64,000 bases of DNA from Gordionus sp. m RMFG-2023 (taxonomy: Eukaryota > Nematomorpha > Gordioida > Chordodea > Parachordodidae), in NCBI RefSeq assembly GCF_954871325.1, contig NC_088779.1:9736846-9800845 (forward strand), written 5' to 3'. Of this stretch, positions 1-12,005 are shown piece by piece (the stretch's first letter is position 1; each line of letters begins with the position of its first letter). Below the pieces are notes generated by a model. That model searched no databases. It saw only the letters and a list, made by a program, of their open reading frames with translations, and was not told where the DNA came from. The position numbers and the translations under genes are program-made.

Positions 1-229
1 ATAAGTTTATTATAAACTATATAATTTAATTTAGAATTTTAAGGTAAAAATAAAATTTTAAAATGCTTAATAGAAAAGGTATAAAAACGTATAACTATTT
101 TGAAATTAGGAATGCTTATCAATTAGATATTTACTTTGGAATAACGATATATAAAATATATTGGGTTATAGGTTTTATTTAGTATAGAAAAAAAGATATA
201 TAAATAAGTAAGAATATTAAAGCAATTGG

Positions 230-3200
230 AACTGGAAAAAAATGAAAAAATTTGTATATTTGAAAAAGAAATGGAAAAATTATATTATGAAATGTGTGAT
301 ATAAAAAACAATGAAGAAAAATGGAATATTAAAAACAGATATCTTTATCGATATCAGAAAAGAGAAAATTTAGATTAGAGATTCTGAAAAAGAAAGAAAT
401 GAAATGAAATAAAAATATGAAAGGTGAAAATGATGAAGTTGAAATAATAAATATGATAAAGGGTATGGTAATAAAAGAAATGGAAATTAAAATATTAAGA
501 AAAAGAAAATTGAAAGAGAAATTTTAGAAAAAGAAAACAAAGGAAAAGAAAAATATGAAATGTTTAAAAAAGTTGAAGAAATGGGATTGGAAATTAGTAA
601 ATTGCATGAAGCAAATCAAAAATATAACGTAAATAACTATAAAAATCAAGTAGAAGGAGGGGGGGGAATAGAAGGTTGGTCAATTGGAACGAGATCAAAT
701 GAAACATGCTTTACATATGGGAAATATGGCCACATAAACAGAGACAGTAAGGAAAAAATAAATCAAGGAGCGTCATCGAATGGAACGTGTTTCACGTGTA
801 AAAAATTTGGTCATATAAGCAGGGAATGTAATAAAATAAAAAAAACCAAAGAATGTTACTTAGTGTTTGTAAAAGATGTGGAAATAAAGGACATAATGAA
901 GAAGAATGTTTATGTTCCGGCATATAAGTTGTTAGGTGAAAAACAAAAATGCAGTTTCGTGTGAAAATTTTGGACATACTCAAGATAAATTTTATAAAAA
1001 GGAACAAGGACATTCCAAACCTCCAGCTGTGGAATATGTAAAAAATGAGCGGAAAAATTAAAGAAATAATATTAGGAGTGTCCATGTTTCAAATGTCGTA
1101 AGTTTGTGTGAGATGACTGTATGATGGAAAGGGCATATATTGGGGAATATTGCTTTGGGAGATTATCAGGGGCAAATAAATAAGATTATAAATAAGAGTA
1201 ATGCGGAAGGGAAAGTTTAATACACAAAGTTAGTGAAAACGATGTAAAAGAAATAAGAGTGGTATGAGGCCAGATGTAATTGTGGAAAATAGTAAAATAA
1301 ATCTGGAATGGGATCAGGGTTGCTAAAAAATGATATTTTAAAGGAAGTGAGGTAAAAAATACTTTAAAGGAAATCGAGATTGTAAGTGATACGAATCCAA
1401 AATTGATGGATCACTACCTTCTCTAAAACCCGTAAATTCAAAAATTGAATCGATCCCTCACCACCAGTGGTAAATTGATTTTCCCTTAAATTACCATATC
1501 AGATCCATCAAACCGTTTCACCGTCATTTTATCTTTTATTATACCCTTATTTGGCCAAAATTTACTTACCAACTCATAACCGAGATCGTGGCGACCGTAT
1601 CTAATAACATCCCTATATCTTTATTTCCGAAGGTCACCATTACTCTTGGACATGATTCAAAATTTATTTATATGGGATGGAATTGGATAGTGTGAAAATT
1701 AAAACCGCCTAATAATTTTTGGAATATTTTTGGGGAAATTAGGCTTAAAAGTTTATAATGTCAAAAGAAAGTAAAGAAATGCATAATCAAGAAGAAATTA
1801 ATACGAAGACATTGGGAAGAATGAAGTGTGCAAATGAAAAGTGGAATCAGGAAGATATATAGACGTGATATAAATGTGAGTTTAGGTAAGGATTTGACAA
1901 AAATTTTAAATGTGATAAATATAGATAAAAATAGGGGAAAAGAAAGTAAGGAGATAGTTGATTGGAAAAATGACAGTAGCAGGGAAGGCAATTTATTTGG
2001 TGGAAATATGGAAGTGGAAAAAAAGTATATTAAAGAAATAGCTAATAAGGAAGTGGGCAATTGTTTGGAGATTGAGAAGATATTTGGAGGAGAAAATAAT
2101 ATAAGAAAATATTTCGGTAGTTCTCAGTCGGAAGAAATAAAATTTGAAAAGGATAAATAGCCGATGTTAGAAATTATACCAGCGAAATTAGTAAGGAAAA
2201 AATTTGAGGACAATGTAGTAGTGGATGAAATTGAAGTAAATCAAAATTTGACAGATTTGCAAAAAGCAGTGGTGGATTTGAAAAATAAATATGGGGAAAT
2301 TTTTGATATAAAATTAGGTGATATACGTTTAAAAGATGGGTCTGTTCCGCATATTGTGCAGTTCGTAGAGCGCCTTTTAAATGGAAAGCTGAAATGGAGA
2401 GAGAATTAGATAAATAGGTACGTGAGACCATTGATTCCAATAAGGAAATCTAATGGCCAGTTAAGAATTTGTGTGGATTTTAGAGTAACTCTTAATTCGT
2501 GGGTAGTAGAGATAAGATATCCGTTACCAAGAATTAAAGAAATTTTTATCGAATTTAAAACGAGCAAAATATTTTTCTAAGATAGATTTTTCGTGTGCGT
2601 ATTTACAGTTACCAATGAAGGAACGAGAAAATTGTTGACGATAACGACGTTTAAGGGACTATTCACTTTTTGTAGACCATATGGATTAAGTGTTTCGGCA
2701 CCTATTTTTCAGCGTAGGATGGCGGCGAAGGGATATTTATTAAATGGATGATGCCTTAGTTAAGGGTATAACGGGGAACAGCATAACAAAAGGCTGGAAG
2801 AAGTTTTTAAAAAAAATTCAAAGTAAAGGATTGTGAGCTAGTTGTGAGAAAAGTGTCATGGGAGTAACTGAAATTACATATTTAGGGCATGGGATGGAAG
2901 TAAAACTGTTGGATAAAAATTTGATGAGTATAGCGAATATGCGTAAACCTTAAAACAAATCTAAGGTTCAATCTTTCATGGGAATGATAAATTACCATCA
3001 CCGATTTATAGAGGATTTTGCCCGAACAGCTGCGTTTTTATATGATTTATTAAGGTTGGTAGGAAATTTAAGGTTTAAAAGGATCACAAACCTCTCATAC
3101 ATTTGTTTAAAATAGCTAATATAGAATTAATTATGTCACTACGATTTCAGCGTTGGTTATTGCTAGTGGATAGTTTTGATTTGGAATTAAAGTATAGGGG

Positions 3201-4450
3201 GGGAGGGTGAAAAGTTATGAGTTGGTGATAAGGTATAATTATATCATGGTAGATGATAAAGCTATTGAAGAGGCGTTGATTCGTACATTAGCGTGGGGCT
3301 TTAAGGGTACTCCTACTACGTGGAAGGAAATACAAGAATATACTTTGAAAGACAGGGAATTGACTTTGGTAAAATTATGGTTAACAGGTAAAAAAACCTT
3401 GGGATGATAAAGGGAATACATACAAAATATAAAGGCAAAATTATTAATAATTGATGATTGTCTAATGAGAGGGAATAAATAAGAGATAGGGTTTTAATGT
3501 ATGAGGGTCATCATGGAATAGCCAGAATAAAGCAATGGGGAAGGGAATATGTAAGGTGGCCAGGAAATAAATAATTTGGAAAAAGTTGTGAGGTTTGCAA
3601 TGCCTGGTCCAGCATGCCCCGAAATAAAAAAGGGGTATATGGCCGAAAACTATAGGGCCGTGGAAAGAGCATACTTAGATTTTTTTGAATGGGAGGGATG
3701 CATTTATTAAATGGACTGAGTTTGAAGAGGTGCATGATTTAACCACGGGAAGATTATGGTGTCTGATGAAGAACCGGTCTTTGTAAGTGCCTTATTCAAG
3801 AATTTTTGTTTCAATAAATATGAGACATGTAACGGCCCCACTTTATTATCTTAGCTCTAATGACCAGGCTGAACGGATGGTAGCGATTATAAAAAATTGG
3901 TTGAAGAAAAATAAGGAACGTAAAGCAGAACTGTGGGTAGTGCAGTTGTATTACAACAGTACAGTGGGCAAGGATGGAGTTTCTAACAAAAAAAATGCTG
4001 GGAAGAAAAATCAATATGATTTTGGATATGTTAAAACCAGTTGCAACGTGTATGGAAAATGAAAGTAAATATGAGTTGGAATATGTAATAAATCAATTAG
4101 TGTGAGTGCGGGGAAATATAGGAAATAAGGTACACTTAAAGTTAGGTTTGATGAAACCAGTGAAACTGTAAGGCATAGAGGAGGGGTATAAAAAGGTAAT
4201 GGGAAAAATTGGAAATATATATGAGAAATGTAAATAAGCAAAAAAATAAAATAAAGTAACACATGAGTTAATGGTAAATTGTGGTAGAATTCGTTAGAGA
4301 TATAGTAAAAATAGTAAAAGGAGAAAAGAGGTTAAGAAGTATATTTTGTGGAAAAATAATTATTTATGAAAATCGGTAAAACAAGAAATAGTAAAGATTT
4401 AAAAAGAAAAACGAGTTAGTAGTAAAAGCTTTTTTAAAAAAGGGGTTAAA
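230..4450 (+). mobile_element. Ty3/Gypsy-like LTR retrotransposon fossil
   Basis: Heavily decayed retrotransposon body reading left to right. A CCHC zinc knuckle of gag type lies at about 788-829 (CFTCKKFGHISREC). Gypsy reverse-transcriptase blocks follow at about 2440-2800 (for example NGQLRICVDFR, then YPLPRIKEI, FSKIDFSCAYLQL and FCRPYGLS). Connection/RNase H-like sequence (MINYHHRFIEDFA) lies near 2980, and integrase-like blocks (GHHGIARIKQWG, then SNDQAERMVAIIKNWL) lie at about 3500-4000. The order gag-RT-RNaseH-IN is that of Ty3/Gypsy. The copy is broken with many interruptions and is clearly old. I see no convincing LTR pair of its own; the left end may lie outside the window. Confidence 0.8.
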
Positions 4451-4451
4451 T

Positions 4452-4805
4452 TGATATTTAAATTTAAAAAATATAATGATCACATAACTCAAAATAGTTT
4501 CCTATATATATTGACAATTTAATTTAATGTAGTTTATAATAAATTGATCTTTTTAAAGTTAAAATATAAAATTGAACATTCGTTTTTTAAGTAAATTGAT
4601 TTATAAAATATAAAATATAAAATTTAATATTAGTTTATAAGCAAATTGATTTTTTAAAATATAAAAGTTGTTTTTAACAAAAAGAAAGAAACAATTCTTA
4701 TTACATTTGAAATATTTTAAGTTACGCCATAAATAGCTTAAGGATGTAAAAAAAACAATTTTTTAAAAAAGTTAAGATAAAATACATGAGTGTCACGGTT
4801 TAACA
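4452..4805 (-). repeat. 3' LTR of the minus-strand Gypsy-like element
   Basis: Direct repeat of 8038-8381 with the same order of sequence, ending GTTTAACA on the plus strand, so on the element's strand it starts TGTTAAAC and ends ATATCA. The TG...CA ends are typical of LTRs. Confidence 0.8.
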
Positions 4806-4993
4806 TTTCACACTTTTTTTTTTTATTTCTTATTTGCCCTCTGTCTATAATTTTTGTCGTTTGTCATTCTTGCTCGTTAACCCCTTCGTTGATCTTTTTT
4901 TTGTTGTACGTTTTATCAATTTAGTTCCACACACAAAAAAAACTAATTTTGTTTTAATATAAGGAAGAGAAAAAAAAAAATTTATTATCAAAT

Positions 4994-5287
4994 CTAATTC
5001 ATTATAAAATTTTCAAATTTTCTAGGCAACACACTATTTCTAACTGGTCTTTGAACGTTGCGATTCTGATCATTCACTTGTACATTTTGGTTTCTTGGTT
5101 TATCACCTCTCCTTCTAAAATTCAATGTATAAGGTGATGCATTATTATTAACATTCGCTTTAAAAACTGTTGCACCATTAGAAGAAGGTTCAACATTAGT
5201 TGATCTTTTTTTTATTTGATCCAAGTGTCTTTTTATAATTTTGTTCCCAGCATCTATCTCATACAACGAATTTCCGTTTTTGCGCAT
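4994..5287 (-). CDS. retrotransposon integrase C-terminal segment
   Basis: Frame of 97 codons. YEIDAGNKIIKRHLDQIKKR resembles the end of Ty3/Gypsy integrases, where an SH3-like strand (YxVxxxG) is followed by RRHxDQLR. The tail is basic and Asn-rich. It sits just inside the 3' LTR, where the pol C-terminus is expected. Confidence 0.6.
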   Translation of the reverse strand: MRKNGNSLYEIDAGNKIIKRHLDQIKKRSTNVEPSSNGATVFKANVNNNASPYTLNFRRRGDKPRNQNVQVNDQNRNVQRPVRNSVLPRKFENFIMN

Positions 5288-6352
5288 TATTGTACCCTTT
5301 TCCCAATTATTATCCTTAAAAGTTTTATACCATATGCTGTCTCCTATTTCTATATCCCTATCTATTGATATCTTGCGATTTAGTATATGATCTCTTTCAT
5401 CCCTCGGTTTTCTTGCACGTGAATCTTTTCGTCTCTTCAGTCATGTTATCGTTTGTTGAATCGATTATCGAACATCATGAAACATCGTTGGTTGAAACGT
5501 CGTTAGTTGAATATTGCTTGTTGTTTAGCCTCAGTCATATCTTTTCATTAATTTTTGCTTGTTACCCTTATCATCTAATCATTCGCTTGAACATCATCTT
5601 CACACTATATCTCGTTATTTATTATCATTTTTATCATTTTTATCAATGTTTGTAAATATATATTATGATCAATATATCTCAAATAAAATAATTTTGGAAT
5701 AATTGAAATGATAATGGAATAAATAATTTATCAGAATGTTTCATAAGAATAAGAATCATAATAGAATATTTGGAATTGTTTCATTTTATATAATAATAAT
5801 TTTTTTTATTTATTATTTAATTATTTTTATTTTTTTAAATTTTACTCCTTTATTTTTCAATTTAAACATTTTTTTTATATCATAATTTCTCTTTAACTTG
5901 TTCTTTATAATAAAATTTCTCTTTCTCCTTCAATTTTCAACATATGATCTCCATATCGTACTCCTAATCTCTCTTTCAACATCGCGACATTTAATCACCC
6001 TTGTTTTAATTTTCTTTTCCATAGTTTTTTTAAATTTTTTATTAATTATAAAAATTTTTATTTTATTATTTTCTTCAATTTTTATTTCATTATTGTTTTT
6101 AATAACTATTATTTCTCCAATTGTTATCAAATGATTTATTTCTTCTAATTTATAAGAATTAATTTCTTTTTTAACATTTGTATTAAGTTACATAATTCAA
6201 TTTTATTCAAGTTTTTTTTATTATGATATTTATAATTATAATTTTCATACTTTTTATTGTAATATGTACCTTCATAATTTTTACTATCTACTTTTCTATT
6301 TTCCTCCATTATATTTACAAAATTACATTGCTCTATTAATTCTTGTATGGTA

Positions 6353-7423
6353 TTAATCATAATCATCCTCGACAATATTCACAAATTTATCTAGTATATT
6401 CCCAAAAACTGTTATCCAAGTCCTTCCTAACAGTGCAATCTTATCACTCTGGACTACATAAGCAGTTAAGATTTGACTTTTGTCCTCGAATTTTGCCTTG
6501 ACTTTGGTAGTTCCTAATACATTTATTGTGTTTCCATCATATCCAGTTAATTTAATATCTGATTTATCTAAGATTTTTACTCCAATCTTTTTCGCGATAT
6601 GAATCGGTAGAATACTATACCTTGATCCGGTATCAATCTGCATCAAAATAGGCATGTCGTTCAAATATACCGTGACCTTATAAGCATCGTTAGCTGTGTA
6701 ATTATTATCGGTATCCATATTGTTAATGTCTAAATTGTATAAATTATATTCTTTTCTTTCTAGTTTGTCATTATCATCTTCTTTTATCTCTTCTATATTT
6801 ACAGTGTTTACTTTATTTGTATATCGTAATTGATTATTGTCGTTGTTATGATATTTACAATTGCACATTTGATTTGTTCCTCGATTTCCAATATTATGAT
6901 TATCGTTATATCTTTGAATACATCTTGAATCGTTATAATGTCTGTTATATCTGTAATTATAATCATTATTAAATCTATTATTATTATAGTCATTTTTATT
7001 ATAACTAGCTCTATTATCAAATCTCGAAGAATTATTGTACGATCCTGGATAGTTTGCTCTGACGTTGTAATAATTCGCGTCATAATTCTGATATCTAGGG
7101 TTGTAATTATTTCCTTGGTATCTGGGGTTATAACTATTTCCTTGATAAATATTTCTTTGAAAGTCATGGCCTCTTGCTGTCCATCGTTGTCTGTTATCGT
7201 AATTAGATTGTAAATTTTGTCTATCGTCGTATCTGACCACCTGTTTGTTTTCTTCAACTTTCATGCCTCTTTGTCTTTCCAAATGTTTTACGCTTGTTTC
7301 TTCTTCAGTCTTTTCACTTAAAGAAATGTTTTCAACTTTAGCTATTATATTTTCTTTTAATTCTGTCTTCTCAAAATCATCTCTTAAACTAAAGACTTCT
7401 GCTAATGTAATATTCTCTTTCAA
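6353..7423 (-). CDS. retrotransposon gag C-terminus and aspartic protease
   Basis: Frame of 356 codons. The middle (about residues 70-185) is low complexity, rich in Asn, Tyr and Arg, with a C-x-C...H motif (CNCKYHNN) that may be a remnant zinc knuckle. The C-terminal third is a retropepsin-like domain: MQIDTGSRYSILP has the catalytic DTG (about residue 265), and LLGRTWI (about residue 330) is the second conserved strand with its Gly. Such proteases cut the Gag-Pol precursor. It belongs to the LTR element at 4452-8381; the rest of pol does not follow. Fossil status: part of an incomplete copy. Confidence 0.75.
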   Translation of the reverse strand: MKENITLAEVFSLRDDFEKTELKENIIAKVENISLSEKTEEETSVKHLERQRGMKVEENKQVVRYDDRQNLQSNYDNRQRWTARGHDFQRNIYQGNSYNPRYQGNNYNPRYQNYDANYYNVRANYPGSYNNSSRFDNRASYNKNDYNNNRFNNDYNYRYNRHYNDSRCIQRYNDNHNIGNRGTNQMCNCKYHNNDNNQLRYTNKVNTVNIEEIKEDDNDKLERKEYNLYNLDINNMDTDNNYTANDAYKVTVYLNDMPILMQIDTGSRYSILPIHIAKKIGVKILDKSDIKLTGYDGNTINVLGTTKVKAKFEDKSQILTAYVVQSDKIALLGRTWITVFGNILDKFVNIVEDDYD

Positions 7424-7632
7424 CGTAATTTTCTGCCTGATACTTCTGCTATTTGATGAAATTTTTACTTTTTCAATGACTCTAATATCGCTTAACGAAC
7501 ATTCATTTTGTAAAATACATAATCTACTTACCCAATTGATGTAACTTTCATTTTTACCTTATACAGCTGCATTGAATAATAACAATTTCGAACTTGTAGA
7601 TTTCCTCGGATGTAATAACCTAAATTTTTCAA

Positions 7633-7854
7633 TCAATATCGATGGATTGATGAAATCGGTAGGTGAACATATCGATTTGAGCTTGATGTATTCTTCATCT
7701 GGTAGTCTTCTTGTGAAGGATCCTGCTTTTCGATATCAGAAATCTGAGCATCGTTGAATATGTCTTCGAAACGACTTAGAAAAACATCGCCATTACCTGT
7801 GTATGTTGGAAATTCAATATTAATATTAACGTTATTATTTGAGGTCTGTTTCAT
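7633..7854 (-). CDS. gag N-terminal region of the retrotransposon
   Basis: Frame beginning MKQTSNNNVNINIEFPTYTG and continuing GDVFLSRFEDIF, the pattern of a Gypsy-type gag N-terminus (a short lead, then F-x-G followed by a W/F-rich helix). It lies directly downstream of the 5' LTR on the same strand. Part of a fossil element. Confidence 0.55.
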   Translation of the reverse strand: MKQTSNNNVNINIEFPTYTGNGDVFLSRFEDIFNDAQISDIEKQDPSQEDYQMKNTSSSNRYVHLPISSIHRY

Positions 7855-8037
7855 AATTTATAATTTACAATATCCTTGAATTTTTCTATTTTATAGTATT
7901 GGATTTTATAAAAATTTTAAGAAGTTAATTTATATTTAATATTTTAGAAAATTTTAATTTAGGATACGCTGCCACCATGAAATTTCTAAAGATTTCTAAT
8001 GGTGCAGACTTCAAGAATATAATTTAAGTCAATTTAT

Positions 8038-8381
8038 TGATATTTAAATATAAAAAATATAATGATCACATAACTCATAATAGTTTCCTATATATATTGA
8101 CAATTTAATTTAATGTAGTTTATAATAAATTGATCTTTTTAAAGTTAAAATATAAAATTGAACATTTGTTTTTTTAAGTAAATTGATTTATAAAATATAA
8201 AATTTAATATTAGTTTATAAGCAAATTGATTTTTTAAAATGTAAAAGTTGTTTTTAACAAAAAGAAAGAAACAATTCTTATTACATTTGAAATATTTTAA
8301 GTTACGCCATAAATAGCTTAAGGATGTAAAAAAACAATTTTTTAAAGTTAAGATAAAATACATGAGTGTCACTGTTTAACA
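8038..8381 (-). repeat. 5' LTR of the minus-strand Gypsy-like element
   Basis: Near-identical partner of 4452-4805. The sequence just inside it (about 7960-7985, plus strand GGATACGCTGCCACCATG) contains TGGTGGCAGCGTATCC on the element's strand, which could be a tRNA primer-binding site, although it lies about 60 bp from the LTR, further than usual. Confidence 0.8.
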
Positions 8382-8445
8382 GTTTTCATTTATTTTTGTT
8401 TACTATCTTAATGTGAGTTGTAAATTTTCAAGTTGAATTTAAAAT

Positions 8446-8695
8446 ATGGCAGGCAGACAAGATTCCACAAAGAAAATAAGGTTGTATTCCGTGATATGAA
8501 AATTTTTTAAACAAATATAAAAAAATATCTACCTGAATCTGAATCTTTTGTCAGGAAAAAGAAAAATATGCTTTCTCAGAATAAAAATTCTTAGATATAG
8601 ATACTAGTATCTTATTAAAAATGCCAAAAAGATACTTATGAGATACAAAAAGTTTTTATCTTAGATACAATTATTCGCGGTAGTGCCCAACTCTG
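8446..8695 (-). repeat. hAT-end repeat, CAGAGTTGGGCA family, copy 1
   Basis: About 250 bp that match 57664-57942 over nearly their whole length, including the core ATACTAGTATCTTATTAAAA and the end ATTCGCGGTAGTGCCCAAC. On the minus strand the end reads CAGAGTTGGGCACTACCGCG, a hAT-like terminus. Confidence 0.65.
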
Positions 8696-8699
8696 ACCT

Positions 8700-9400
8700 T
8701 AAAATATTCAAATTTTTTAATAGTAAGGGCCCCAACTTTTGTTTGATAACTTAGATTATATTTATATTTAATCGCTTTAAAATCTTACCGCGTTGAAATT
8801 TTTTAAAACTCCTTTAAGTCTTGGGGGGGGCGTCACTGGCTACAATCTCCTAGTGCTCAAGAAAATAATTTAAATTATCTTCAAAATTACCTTTTTTCAG
8901 CTAACATTATCCAAATTTACCTTATTTTTAGCTAACATTTTCAAAAATACATTTGGTATAAAAGAACAAAATTTTCAGGGGGTTCTTCAAATTTTCAGGG
9001 GGCTTGAGTTACTGCACCTTCCCCCTAGTGACTCTACTTAAAATTGTTAGAAATTTATAATAACCACGATCTATCTTATCACCTAACCAATGATCATTGT
9101 TAATGACACATTGAGAAAAGTGAAAAAAGTTACACAAGGGAAATATCTAAAATAATTACTGAACTAATTAAAAAAATATCTAGATCTCACTCCAAGCCAT
9201 GAAAATATATGATAAGAGGCGAAAAGGCAAATATGAACTAAACTAAAAATTTAATTTATATAGTTTTTAGGTATATTCTATTCACAAAATATTATATTCT
9301 ATTTTATTTATTATCAAATACCTAATCCCCTGTTAAAGGGTTGTAGTGTAGGTGCTAATTCTTATGTTTCCATAGTTTTACAAATAAATAAAAATACATA
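8700..9400. other. gene-free AT-rich stretch with hAT-end fragments
   Basis: No coding signal. Two G-rich runs (about 8823-8835 and 8990-9035) beside CGTCACTGGCTAC and CCCCCTAGTGACTC look like stray hAT-type termini. Nothing else recognised. Confidence 0.4.
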
Positions 9401-9816
9401 CCCTTATACAGGTGCGTACGCAGGAATTTAGTCTGGGGAGGGGGGGGGGGATAATAAAATTTTTCAAGAAATATTTTTGTTTTTTAAAAATATCAAGCAT
9501 AAATTTATTAGGACTAATAACTATTTCTAATACACAATTTTAAATTAATGTGAATTATAAAAAAATTATATGTAAAGAAACACTTAAATGACCTAAAATA
9601 GAAATTTGAATTTTTTGAGCCTTTACACAAAAGGTTTCTTAGGAATAATTGCATTTTGTATGTTATATATTTACAATGTAAAATCCAATCTTCGTTGCGA
9701 TTGAGCTAATTTTTCAATTATCTCATCCTTGTTTGTTGTCAAATGCCTATGAATATTCAAAAGATCCAAACCTTTCAATCTATTTTCAGATGTTGTAATT
9801 CTTGGTATGTTTTTCA

Positions 9817-10175
9817 GAGACCTGCAGGCCCGGCCGCCGGGCCGGACAGTATTTTAATTTTTTTAAATATACCCGGGCCGGGCCCGAAATTTAAAAAAAA
9901 CCCAAGCCGGGCTGTATTTTTTAAAACAGCCTATATTTGAAATTGTTATTTTAGCTATAAAAATCAAAAATAAATATAATTTATTTTAAAAAAATCCGGG
10001 CCGGGCCTGAAAATTTTATTTAAAAAAAAGGTAGGCCGAGCCTGAAATTTTTTTAAAAAGAGCCGAGTCGGGCCTAAAATTTTTTTAAAAAAAAGCCGGG
10101 CCGGGCCAATTTTTTAAAAAAACCCAGGCCGGGCTGTAAAATATCTTAAAATCCGGGTCGTGCCCTGCAAATGGT
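9817..10175. mobile_element. GC-rich MITE, GGGCCGGG family, copy inside the hAT
   Basis: A run of CCCGGGCCGGGC-type blocks separated by T/A tracts, starting CTGCAGGCCCGGCCGCC and ending GGGTCGTGCCCTGCA, so the termini are inverted (TGCAGG...CCTGCA). The same block pattern recurs at 55910-56375 and in fragments at 18365-18445 and 51695-51985. It lies inside the 9409-11320 hAT. Confidence 0.6.
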
Positions 10176-10299
10176 TCTTCTGTAGGCCTATGTTATTCTT
10201 CTTAAAAAAGAAAATGTTCTCTCATTAGTTTACTAATGGGAAAAGTTTATAAACCCTTTTAATACATTGGGAATTTAATCTAAAATGTGTTTTAAATAA

Positions 10300-10930
10300 T
10301 GCAGAGCATCCATAGCATTTTTTGGGGCTATATCAACCATAGTTACCCTTATAAACATAGTTATTCAGCTAGTAAGGCATCATAAGATACTTTAACATCT
10401 TTATAATAAAAATCTAACAAATATTATTTTTTCTATCACCATCTGAAAAAAGTTGGGAAGGCTTTTATGGAAGTAATATTTGCAGATGATAAATTAAAAA
10501 TTCATTTATTTGGGTTACAAATGTATCTGTATTTAAGATATACTCTTCTACTCATCTTATATTAATGTTTTAACGATGAGCTTGCATTGCTATAAGTCGT
10601 GGGAGACAAATATTAAACACATATAGATTTGCTTTTGACTCAACAATAAAATATAAAATATGAAATTCTTCATCAACATTAGCCCTAATTTCCTTGAGTT
10701 CTGATAAAATGCTCTCCGCTATTCTAATCTTCTTAATCATGTCAATGTCATGTTTTTGAAAAGTAATACTTAAAATAGTTATATAATTTAATAATACATT
10801 CTAATGAGAAATAAAATTTGGAATAAACATTGAATCCAATAATTTTCTTGCTTCTGAGGAAATATTTCTTTCAGGCCATTGTGATATTTCAGTAATAGCA
10901 AATAATTGGCTCTTCTAACTCCTTAAAAGC
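10300..10930 (-). pseudogene. decayed hAT transposase (DUF4371/ZMYM1-like)
   Basis: Read on the minus strand this gives, with in-frame stops, pieces that line up in order with the hAT family often annotated as zinc finger MYM-type 1-like or 52 kDa repressor-like. The pieces are NISSEARKLLDSMF, then an Ile/Leu-rich helix (LLNYITILSITF), DEEFHILYFIVE, LPRLIAMQAHR and VEEYILNTDTFV; the family motif is MPR-x-x-x-x-QxHRxN...EEYYRxxxFxPFLD. The gene is interrupted by several stops and is not functional. The match is by memory of the family, not by a search. Confidence 0.65.
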
Positions 10931-11832
10931 TGTTACTGCTTGATGGCAGAGACTCTATATCGTTGGACTAGGTTACAATTTCTTTTTCCCTGTTGGACAA
11001 GAAGTTTCAGAAATAATTATTATTTGACTAGAAATTTGAAAATGGTAGATAAATATTACGCCACTAAAAATTTGGAAATAATAAGTAAATATTACGTCGG
11101 AAAACTTGAAATCGAAATTAATTGACAAAATAACTTAGTAGATAAATGTGATAATAAATGTAATTAAATATATATTTAATATGAGATACGAATAAATATT
11201 AACAAGTATAAATTAATATAAACAATAATATTTTTGAAAATATATCTGGAATCTGCATTTCTTAACTGGGAGGGGGGAAGTGGGATTTGCCTTCCCCCCT
11301 CCCCGCTGCCTACGTCAATGCCCTTATACGAATCCTAATCTTGCTAAACGATAAAATAAATAGATATAATTATATCAACCTTTAAATAATAAATATAACT
11401 TTTAATAATAATCTATATTGTTTTATTATTTAATATTAATGTAATTATTTATATTTCTTTAGTTGTTATTCTTATTAATCAACAGAGAATATAAAACTGA
11501 TTTTTTTATATATAACATTTAACAATTGTAAAAAAATTAAACTGATTACTCTTGATAAATAATTTAATTTAGTATAATAACCCAATTATATTTATAGACA
11601 TTGAAAATATGATCTATTTATTATAATTCTTTATAACTCATTTTATACAATATTTAATAACCGAGTAAAATATTTTACTAAATTTCACTATCATGAGCAT
11701 GACATCATGATTTAAATTTTTTTTTAAAACATGCGTTTTTTAATCGTAAAATAAAATGTTTAATTAAATATCACAATTTCATATTTAAAATAATTTTTAT
11801 ATTCTAATCATATGGATTTATGTATTTCTTAA

Positions 11833-12005
11833 ATGATGTCTATTATTAGTGAAAATTTTTCTTTGGAAAGTTTTAGCATCCCTCAAGATATTACAAATAG
11901 TGATTCGAGTATACTCATTCCTGCTTTTCCCTTATGTCCTAGAAAGGATAAAAACGATTTATCACCTGATAAATTTATAGGCAGTGGAGCTTTTGGGACA
12001 GTTTG
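11833..12005 (+). CDS. NLK: NLK exon 1
   Basis: Codes residues 1-57 plus two bases of Trp58. Two adjacent ATGs (11833, 11836) open the frame; I use the first. It ends SGAFGTV-W at donor GTAAGA. The N-terminus is short and Ser/Ile-rich, with no His or Gln tracts as in vertebrate NLK. An upstream non-coding exon cannot be excluded. Confidence 0.85.

Larger units (their letters stand above)
4452..8381 (-). mobile_element. Gypsy-like LTR retrotransposon, internally reduced
   Basis: Element bounded by direct repeats of about 350 bp and read on the minus strand. From its 5' end it carries a gag start (7633-7854), a gag-protease reading frame (6353-7423) and the C-terminal end of an integrase (4994-5287). 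Reverse transcriptase, RNase H and the integrase core are not seen between them, so the copy is not whole. By eye the two LTRs differ by only a handful of substitutions and short indels, which points to a fairly young insertion, younger than the plus-strand Gypsy fossil beside it. A purine-rich run just inside the 3' LTR (about 4806-4825) fits a polypurine tract. I could not find a clear target-site duplication. Confidence 0.82.
9409..11320 (-). mobile_element. hAT DNA transposon remnant with 8-bp target duplication
   Basis: A 1.9-kb element flanked by exact 8-bp repeats CCCTTATA (9401-9408 and 11321-11328), the size made by hAT transposases. The ends are inverted and imperfect: CAGGTGCGTACGCAGG with a G-rich run on the left, and on the right the reverse complement CATTGACGTAGGCAGC followed by GGGGAGGGGGG. 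Inside, on the minus strand, is a decayed transposase (10300-10930). A GC-rich repeat (9817-10175) sits inside it and is probably a later insertion. The exact duplication argues for a true single insertion event. Confidence 0.85.

Noticed and set aside
1-45. Possible solo LTR of the minus-strand Gypsy family at the window start
   Set aside because: TTTATTATAAACTA is shared with the LTR, but the match is short and could arise by chance in such AT-rich sequence.
6938-7257. Frames of 90-150 codons overlapping the retrotransposon gag-protease frame
   Set aside because: They are Ile/Thr/Val-rich shadows of the Asn/Tyr-rich gag frame in other phases.
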